Part shown: piece after piece, positions 6,649-11,064 of the stretch
Position numbering within the stretch: position 1 is the first letter of the stretch
How the letters are laid out: each line of letters begins with the position of its first letter
Source: an uncultured Desulfobacterium sp.
Lineage (GTDB): Bacteria; Desulfobacterota; Desulfobacteria; Desulfobacterales; Desulfobacteraceae
Direction: 5' to 3'
DNA length: 11,064 bases
Assembly (NCBI GenBank): GCA_937124525.1
Contig: CAKZLA010000278.1
Location: forward strand, 1 to 11,064
Notes under the pieces: model-generated
Told to the model about the DNA's origin: nothing
What the model saw: the letters and a program-made list of their open reading frames with translations, nothing else
Databases searched by the model: none
Translations under genes and position numbers: made by a program

Positions 6649-6742
6649 CAATGTCCTTTGTAAAGCCTTGTCATCAGGCTATTTATCCCCGCGGTCCGCC
6701 GGTCTCCTAAAAAAAAATTTAAAATCCCGGATGGGGCATTTT

Positions 6743-7645
6743 TCATATTTCCGTTTCAAGTGCCTCTAAAATATATTCCGTATGGCTGAGTCGCTGTATG
6801 GCCTTATCTCCCAATTGCTTCACCAGTTCGGAGAGCAAGGTTTCCAGGTAGATGATGGCGGCCGCAACCGGGCTGAAAAAATAGTCACCTTCATTGGAAG
6901 TGATCAGGAAATTATCGGTTTCAATGGCCAGGGGAGAAGCAATGCTGTCCGTGATGGCGATGATGTCCACAGCCTGGTGCTTACAAATACGGCACGCATC
7001 AATAGTATTTTTGGTATAGGGCTTGACGCTGATGGCGATGAGCAGATCCCCCGGTTTTAGTACGGAGAGATCCTCTGCCAGTGTGTGACCTCCCTGCCCG
7101 ATAAGGGTAACTCGATCCCGGATCATTTTCATATAAAAGCCCAGGTATTGTGCCAGGGGATAGCTGCTCCTGAGACCAATAATACATATACGCCGGGCAT
7201 TTACCATCAGCCTGATAACCGCAGCGAACTGCTGTTCATCAAAGGCATCCGCCATGACCATGACATTGCCCCACTCATCCTGGATCACCTGCTCTAAAAG
7301 TGTAGTCTTGCCGTCCTTACCGGCGTATCTCTTTTGCAGGGATTTTTTCACCTGTTCGCTGTAAAACCCTTTGCGCTCCTTGAGATTTCTCCGAAATACC
7401 TCTTTGAGGCCCGGAAAACCGTTAAAACCCAATTTCTGGGCCAGGCGGGTGACAGACGAAATATTGATGTCGTTTTCCCGGGCAATTTCGGAAATGGATT
7501 TGGTGGCGGTTTCGTTGGATTCGTCTATCATACGCTTCAGAACCATCAAGGTACGCTCTGTGAGCCGAATCTCGGTTTTACCACTGCGTATCTTGATATA
7601 GAGGTGTCTTAACTCCTCTAAGGTTTCAGGGGCGGAGATGTCCAT
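6743..7645 (-). CDS. MurR/RpiR-family transcriptional regulator (HTH-SIS)
   Basis: A 300-residue regulator with an N-terminal RpiR-type winged HTH (about residues 25-90; recognition region SISEIARENDINISSVTRLA at 50-69) and a C-terminal SIS domain (about 125-265; IIGLRSSYPLAQYL, GDLLIAISVKPYTKNT, IIAITDS). SIS domains of this family usually bind phosphosugars, and the proteins commonly regulate catabolic operons next to them. Here the gene sits between two KamA-type enzyme genes on the same strand, so it probably controls this operon, with an effector that need not be a sugar phosphate. I chose ATG 7645. A TTG at 7651 has better spacing to AAAGGA (five bases against eleven) and could be the true start. 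The family assignment is strong; target and effector are inferred. Confidence 0.9.
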   Translation of the reverse strand: MDISAPETLEELRHLYIKIRSGKTEIRLTERTLMVLKRMIDESNETATKSISEIARENDINISSVTRLAQKLGFNGFPGLKEVFRRNLKERKGFYSEQVKKSLQKRYAGKDGKTTLLEQVIQDEWGNVMVMADAFDEQQFAAVIRLMVNARRICIIGLRSSYPLAQYLGFYMKMIRDRVTLIGQGGHTLAEDLSVLKPGDLLIAISVKPYTKNTIDACRICKHQAVDIIAITDSIASPLAIETDNFLITSNEGDYFFSPVAAAIIYLETLLSELVKQLGDKAIQRLSHTEYILEALETEI

Positions 7646-7745
7646 AATCAAAAAGTTCCTTTAATGACAATACAATAGACTCCATGGCGGTGGTCCTCCC
7701 GGAAAAGAGCGGACCGGAAAAGATCAATATGCCGCTGCCTGACAG

Positions 7746-8936
7746 CTAAAGCACCGCTTCCTCAAAATCATCCGGCCAACCGCCGTTTTCCGTTAATTCA
7801 AAAATCCTGAGCCTGGAAATGTCTTTTTCATATCCCTCTCTGGCATGGATCTGTTTTAAAACCAGTTTATTCCCTATTCGGCCACAGATCTCCAGCTTGC
7901 CAATATCATGGCCGATGATGTACTTGAATCGTTTGGCATAACCGTCAAAGCTACGCCTGGCCTGGTCAACCATATCGATTCCTTTTTTAAGCGGTACCTG
8001 GAAGTGTTGCCTCACCCGGGCCACGGGCATGCACTGGTACAAATAGTAGGGATTAACGCCGATGCGCAACAACCCGTTCATTAGATCCACAAGGGCTTCT
8101 ACGCTGTCATTGACACCGGCAAGCAGAACCGCTTGATTATTTACTGTAATACCGGCATTTCTGAGCCGTCGGATCGCCTCTGTGGATTCAGGCGTGATTT
8201 CCCGGGCATGGTTAAAATGTGTCGGCACAAACAAGGTCTTTTCAGCGTTGAATTCCTTTAAAAGGGCGATCAGTTCATCATCAAATAACCGAAGAGGATA
8301 GGATACCGGGACCCTTGAGCCGATCCTGACATGATTTAAGTGGTCTATCTCCTTTAAACAGTTCAGCATGGTTCTCAGTATGTCTGTGGGAAGCATGAGG
8401 GTATCCCCCCCCGACATAATGGCATTGGTAATTTCTGTATGCTCGGAAATATAAGCGGCGGCCTTTTCAAAATTTTTCACCGTCAGGTCATTGGGTAGCC
8501 CCACCATACGTTTGCGGAAACAGTGTCTGCAGTACATGGCACAGTATTCACTGGTTACCACAAGGGCCGTATAGGCGTATTTGTGTAAAACTCCATTGCC
8601 CTTGTCATGCTTGTCATCTCCGTAAGGGTCACTGGTGGTTTCTCCCATGGCCCCGGCAATCACAAGTTCCTGTGCATCCGGTATGCAGAGCTTACGCACA
8701 GGATCGTCTGGATCTTCAAGGTTGATCAAGCTGAGATAGTAGCGGGGAATATTCATTGGATGAATTTTTGTCACCCTCCTGAGCTCTTCCTCTTCTTTAG
8801 GGCTCAACCTGAGATATTGCTTGAGTTCATCAACTGTGGTGATATTGTTTTTAAGCTCTTTACGGTAGTCCAGCCGCATCCAGTCAATGTCGGCAAGCAA
8901 AGTTCGGTCATCATTAAATTTTAATGTTTTTTTCAT
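7746..8936 (-). CDS. KamA-family radical SAM aminomutase homologue 2 (candidate glutamate 2,3-aminomutase-like)
   Basis: A 396-residue KamA-type radical SAM protein clearly diverged from homologue 1. The cluster motif is Cys132-x3-Cys136-x2-Cys139 (CAMYCRHC), followed by Arg141 at the carboxylate-binding position. The PLP lysine is probably Lys347 in GHDIGKLEI. Where LAM has QCD (Asp293) this protein has QCMPVARVRQHF (about 301-312): no Asp, one extra residue and two arginines (307, 309). Basic residues there would suit an acidic side chain. Glutamate 2,3-aminomutase of Clostridioides difficile is reported to replace the LAM Asp residues with Lys and Asn. The glutamate link is an inference. 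A C-terminal extension (KLVLKQIHAR..., ending EEAVL) is absent from homologue 1. It is the first enzyme gene after the transporter, 107 bases downstream of the ATPase. Its ribosome site is weak (AAGAAA). Confidence 0.85.
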   Translation of the reverse strand: MKKTLKFNDDRTLLADIDWMRLDYRKELKNNITTVDELKQYLRLSPKEEEELRRVTKIHPMNIPRYYLSLINLEDPDDPVRKLCIPDAQELVIAGAMGETTSDPYGDDKHDKGNGVLHKYAYTALVVTSEYCAMYCRHCFRKRMVGLPNDLTVKNFEKAAAYISEHTEITNAIMSGGDTLMLPTDILRTMLNCLKEIDHLNHVRIGSRVPVSYPLRLFDDELIALLKEFNAEKTLFVPTHFNHAREITPESTEAIRRLRNAGITVNNQAVLLAGVNDSVEALVDLMNGLLRIGVNPYYLYQCMPVARVRQHFQVPLKKGIDMVDQARRSFDGYAKRFKYIIGHDIGKLEICGRIGNKLVLKQIHAREGYEKDISRLRIFELTENGGWPDDFEEAVL

Positions 8937-8981
8937 CTGATTTCTTATTTTTATTTTGTTGTTTTAAGCTTGGGTTAACAG

Positions 8982-9006
8982 CCCTGCCCAATTTTCCGGG
9001 GCGGGG
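8982..9006 (-). promoter_or_regulatory. GC-rich intercistronic hairpin between ATPase and aminomutase genes
   Basis: CCCTGCCC (8982-8989) pairs with GGGCGGGG (8999-9006) over eight positions, with one wobble in the plus-sense transcript (a T-G mismatch at DNA level), around a nine-base loop. There is no T-run on the minus strand, so it is more likely an RNA-stability or partial-termination element than a full terminator. Confidence 0.45.
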
Positions 9007-9043
9007 TGTTCAAAAGATTTCCAGGATAAGACGGCAATACCAG

Positions 9044-9778
9044 TTAATACCCGACGTGTTGGAGAAAATCCTTTAATCTTTCCGAGGAAGGTGATTTGAG
9101 AAGCGTCTCCGGATGACCGTCCTCTGCAATCCTACCCTCATCCATGAACAAAAGCCTGGATCCCGCCTTGCTGGCAAAACTCATTTCGTGGGTAACCACC
9201 ACCATGGTAATGCCTTCCCGGGCCACGGCTGTCATCACGTTAAGGACCTCTTCTCTAAGTTCGGGATCAAGGGCGGATGTGGGTTCGTCAAACAACATGA
9301 TCTGGGGTTTTACCGCCATGGCTCTTGCGATGGCGACCCGCTGCTGCTGCCCCCCGGAAAGTTCGGAAGGATAATGACTGGCACGGTCCCCGAGTCCGAC
9401 TTTTTCCAAAATATCCCTGGCAATCTCTCTGGCCTCGCTTTTGGAGGTGCCCCTGACTTTCCTGGGACCAAAGGCCACGTTTTCCATGGCTGTCATGTGA
9501 GGAAAGAGGTAGAATAGCTGGAATACCATGCCGACCTCCTTACGGATTTCCCGAATCCGCTGGTAGTTCTCCGGCAGGGAAATGCCGTTTACGATCAATT
9601 CCCCGGATGTGATGACTTCCAGACCGTTAATACAGCGAAGCAGAGTTGATTTCCCTGAACCGGACGGCCCGACAATGACGACCACTTCCTTTTCTTCCAG
9701 GGTCAGGTCAATGTCATGGAGTACTTCCATTCTGCCGAAACTCTTGGTGACTTTTTTAAATTCAATGGCGTTGCTCAT
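9044..9778 (-). CDS. Polar amino acid ABC transporter ATP-binding protein (GlnQ/HisP type)
   Basis: A 244-residue cytoplasmic ATPase that powers uptake by the adjacent permease. All nucleotide-binding motifs are present: Walker A GPSGSGKST (37-45), Q-loop Gln87 in FQLFYLFPHM (most relatives have FQQFNLFPH), signature LSGGQQQR (140-147), Walker B IMLFDEP with Asp164 and Glu165, D-loop SALD, and switch His197 in VTHEM. Length and motif wording are those of the PAAT (glutamine, glutamate, histidine, arginine) subfamily. The ATG start overlaps the permease stop by four bases (ATGA), indicating translational coupling. The substrate cannot be told from the ATPase. Confidence 0.95.
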   Translation of the reverse strand: MSNAIEFKKVTKSFGRMEVLHDIDLTLEEKEVVVIVGPSGSGKSTLLRCINGLEVITSGELIVNGISLPENYQRIREIRKEVGMVFQLFYLFPHMTAMENVAFGPRKVRGTSKSEAREIARDILEKVGLGDRASHYPSELSGGQQQRVAIARAMAVKPQIMLFDEPTSALDPELREEVLNVMTAVAREGITMVVVTHEMSFASKAGSRLLFMDEGRIAEDGHPETLLKSPSSERLKDFLQHVGY

Positions 9779-10497
9779 GCTGTTTTCATCCTTTTTTCGA
9801 TGAACTTCATTAGCAATGCCAAAGCAGTTGTCATGATCAGATAACAGATTGCAACCGCAGACCAGATCTCCAGTGCCCTGAAATTACTTGCCATGATCTC
9901 CTGGCCCTGGCGCGTCAGCTCCCCGACACCAATGACAATAAAAAGGGAGGTATCTTTCATGCTGATGATAAACTGGTTTCCCAAGGACGGAATGGCCCGT
10001 TTAAAGGCTATGGGAGCAATAATGTTCACAATTAACTGCAACCGGCTTATTCCCATGGCAAGGCCCGCTTCAATCAGCCCTTTATTGACAGACTGCACGG
10101 CCCCTCGCACGATTTCGGCAATATAGGCACCAGCATTGAGGATGATGGTAATGATGGCTGCAGTCAACGCATTAAAGCGAACTCCCCTTATGCCGAAGAC
10201 GACTTCTATAAGCATAGGCAAGGCAAAATAGATGAACATTGCCTGTACGATGATGGGTGTCCCCCGGATAAGTTCTATATAGCCTGCTGCAATTTTCTGG
10301 CAGATTCCGCCCAAGACAAAAAAAATCCCGTAGCTTCTTCCGCCTACGGCACGGGTTCCGGAAAGTCTGAAAAGCCCGGCCACGGTCCCCAGGGCCAGAC
10401 CGCCGATGATACCGACAATGGTTATATAACAGGTTAACTTGGCACCTGCGAGTAAGGCCGGGATCGACTCCAGGATGTATTTAAATTCAAAGCCCAT
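9775..10497 (-). CDS. Polar amino acid ABC transporter permease (GlnP/HisM type)
   Basis: A 240-residue inner-membrane permease of the PAAT family (HEQRo/His-Glu-Gln-Arg-opine type). It has about five membrane helices: TM1 about 14-42, then IELIRGTPIIVQAMFIYF (74-91), a helix at about 110-127, and two C-terminal helices. The cytoplasmic coupling loop contains the EAA motif EAGLAMG (143-149) that docks on the ATPase, followed by PSLGN. The segment between TM1 and the RGTP motif (about 44-73) looks slightly long. I chose ATG 10497: a GAGG-like site is about six bases upstream and the protein begins MGFEFKYILESIPALLAG, as in relatives. The longer frame from 10527 falls within the upstream hairpin region. 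It probably forms a homodimer, since only one permease gene is present. Confidence 0.93.
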   Translation of the reverse strand: MGFEFKYILESIPALLAGAKLTCYITIVGIIGGLALGTVAGLFRLSGTRAVGGRSYGIFFVLGGICQKIAAGYIELIRGTPIIVQAMFIYFALPMLIEVVFGIRGVRFNALTAAIITIILNAGAYIAEIVRGAVQSVNKGLIEAGLAMGISRLQLIVNIIAPIAFKRAIPSLGNQFIISMKDTSLFIVIGVGELTRQGQEIMASNFRALEIWSAVAICYLIMTTALALLMKFIEKRMKTA

Positions 10498-10520
10498 GAT
10501 AGCCTCTTCTTGTTTTACCC

Positions 10521-10589
10521 GGATCAAGCCATGGTCAACACGGGAGGTATATTTTTATTTTTCAATATATCCCCCGTATCCCTTGATCC
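10521..10589 (-). promoter_or_regulatory. Two-tier stem-loop between binding-protein and permease genes
   Basis: The outer arms GGATCAAG (10521-10528) and CTTGATCC (10582-10589) are perfectly complementary. The inner arms 10540-10552 and 10565-10577 pair at 11 of 13 positions. In the minus-strand transcript this long stem ends about 24 bases before the permease start. Such intercistronic stems commonly stabilise the upstream binding-protein mRNA or lower permease translation; that role is inferred here. Confidence 0.55.
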
Positions 10590-10611
10590 AGGTTGTGATT
10601 TGTTACCATGT

Positions 10612-10625
10612 GGCTGGGTCCAGCC
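10612..10625 (-). repeat. Small perfect hairpin in the same intercistronic region
   Basis: GGCTGG and CCAGCC form a perfect six-base stem with a two-base loop. It lies between the two larger stems and may extend the structured region. Confidence 0.35.
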
Positions 10626-10640
10626 TCCATACTTTGTTGC

Positions 10641-10672
10641 GGGCAAACCCAAGTGAAATCCCAGGTCTGCCC
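10641..10672 (-). terminator. Stem-loop just after the binding-protein stop
   Basis: GGGCAAACC (10641-10649) pairs with GGTCTGCCC (10664-10672) at eight of nine positions, starting eight bases past the TAA of the binding-protein gene. No U-tract follows in the minus-strand transcript. A 3'-end stabiliser or partial terminator is more likely than a full stop. Confidence 0.45.
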
Positions 10673-10679
10673 ATGACAA

Positions 10680-11064
10680 TTATTCAGGTGCCGAGCCGAA
10701 CCACTTGATATAAATCTTGTCATATTCTCCGGTTTCCATCAATTCGAGCAAAGCAACATTGGCTTTGTCACGCAGAGCGCTGCCCTGTTGAAAACCGATT
10801 CCGTAAAAAGCCGCTTTTACATCGGCACCCACTGCTTTGGCCCTGCCCTGGCCTGCGGTTTTGATGTAGTAAAGTACGTTGGGCGTGTCATGCATGGCCG
10901 CATCCGCACCGCCGGTGACCACTTCCAGGTAGGCCTGGTCGATATTGGGGAACTGGACGATTTTTTTTGCCCCAAGGGTTTTTACATAATCCACAGTTGC
11001 CGTACCGGTTTTGACCGCTACAACCTTACCTTTGAGATCCTGGGGTGTCTTGATATCGGTATTA
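10680..11064 (-). CDS. Family 3 extracellular solute-binding protein, C-terminal part (cut at window edge)
   Basis: The frame enters from the right edge and ends at TAA 10682-10680, leaving 127 residues. These are the C-terminal part of a periplasmic amino acid-binding protein (SBP_bac_3/PF00497) that delivers substrate to the permease. Typical features are PQDLKGKVVAVKTGTAT, where the loop after the strand contacts the ligand carboxylate, then YLEVVTGGADAAMHDTP, with the Asp common in this fold, and the closing sequence YDKIYIKWFGSAPE. A GTG at 10994 is internal, not the start. The signal peptide and first lobe, which decide specificity, are outside the window. It is first in the visible operon, 182 bases upstream of the permease across a structured spacer. 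Confidence 0.93.
   Translation of the reverse strand, partial: NTDIKTPQDLKGKVVAVKTGTATVDYVKTLGAKKIVQFPNIDQAYLEVVTGGADAAMHDTPNVLYYIKTAGQGRAKAVGADVKAAFYGIGFQQGSALRDKANVALLELMETGEYDKIYIKWFGSAPE

Noticed and set aside
6652..6742. Terminator or promoter between the regulator and KamA homologue 1
   Set aside because: Only a run of A/T and very short GC palindromes; no stable stem with a T-run or convincing -35/-10 pair was seen.
1..11064. CRISPR array, tRNA or rRNA genes
   Set aside because: No regularly spaced direct repeats, tRNA-like cloverleaf or rRNA signature was recognised on either strand.

Overview
The window looks like a marine, sulfate-reducer-type Desulfobacterota chromosome (Desulfobacterales would fit). 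This is an inference from gene style: a chemoreceptor with a CZB zinc domain, paired KamA-type radical SAM enzymes and a polar amino acid ABC transporter. There is no rRNA or other phylogenetic marker here. The first ~270 bases are different in character. They hold the end of a type IV pilin gene and the start of a second one, and they stop inside an ATC/ATT trinucleotide tract. Beyond that tract lies an unrelated thioesterase, so this junction is either a recombination scar or an assembly join.

Layout: (1) 1-283, pilin remnants and the triplet tract. (2) 284-1027, a stand-alone type II (NRPS/PKS editing type) thioesterase on the plus strand. (3) 1028-2342, about 1.3 kb without a convincing intact gene. 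It holds a transposase-like relic flanked by a 10-bp direct repeat, a long inverted repeat, a REP-like hairpin, AT-rich DNA with two hairpins, and a 127-bp MITE-like element with 17-bp terminal inverted repeats just upstream of the next gene. (4) 2343-3947, a methyl-accepting chemotaxis protein whose CZB zinc domain lies between its two membrane helices. (5) 4058-4747, a CPBP-family intramembrane protein with a Gln at the usual first motif-1 glutamate. (6) 4748-4872, a convergent intergenic region with hairpins. (7) 4873-11064, all minus strand. In transcription order this is a family 3 solute-binding protein (cut by the right window edge), permease, ATPase, KamA-type aminomutase homologue 2, an RpiR-type regulator, KamA-type homologue 1, and a PEBP/YbhB-like protein.

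The minus-strand block is the most interesting part. It combines uptake of a polar amino acid with two diverged radical SAM/PLP aminomutase homologues and an HTH-SIS regulator. Both homologues keep the CX3CX2C cluster motif, the carboxylate-binding Arg and the PLP Lys of lysine 2,3-aminomutase. Both lack its two lysine-recognising Asp residues. The simplest reading is a pathway that imports an alpha-amino acid other than lysine (glutamate is a candidate) and converts it to a beta-amino acid, perhaps as an osmolyte or a catabolic intermediate. Hairpins between binding protein and permease, and between ATPase and aminomutase, suggest that the expression levels of operon segments are set separately.
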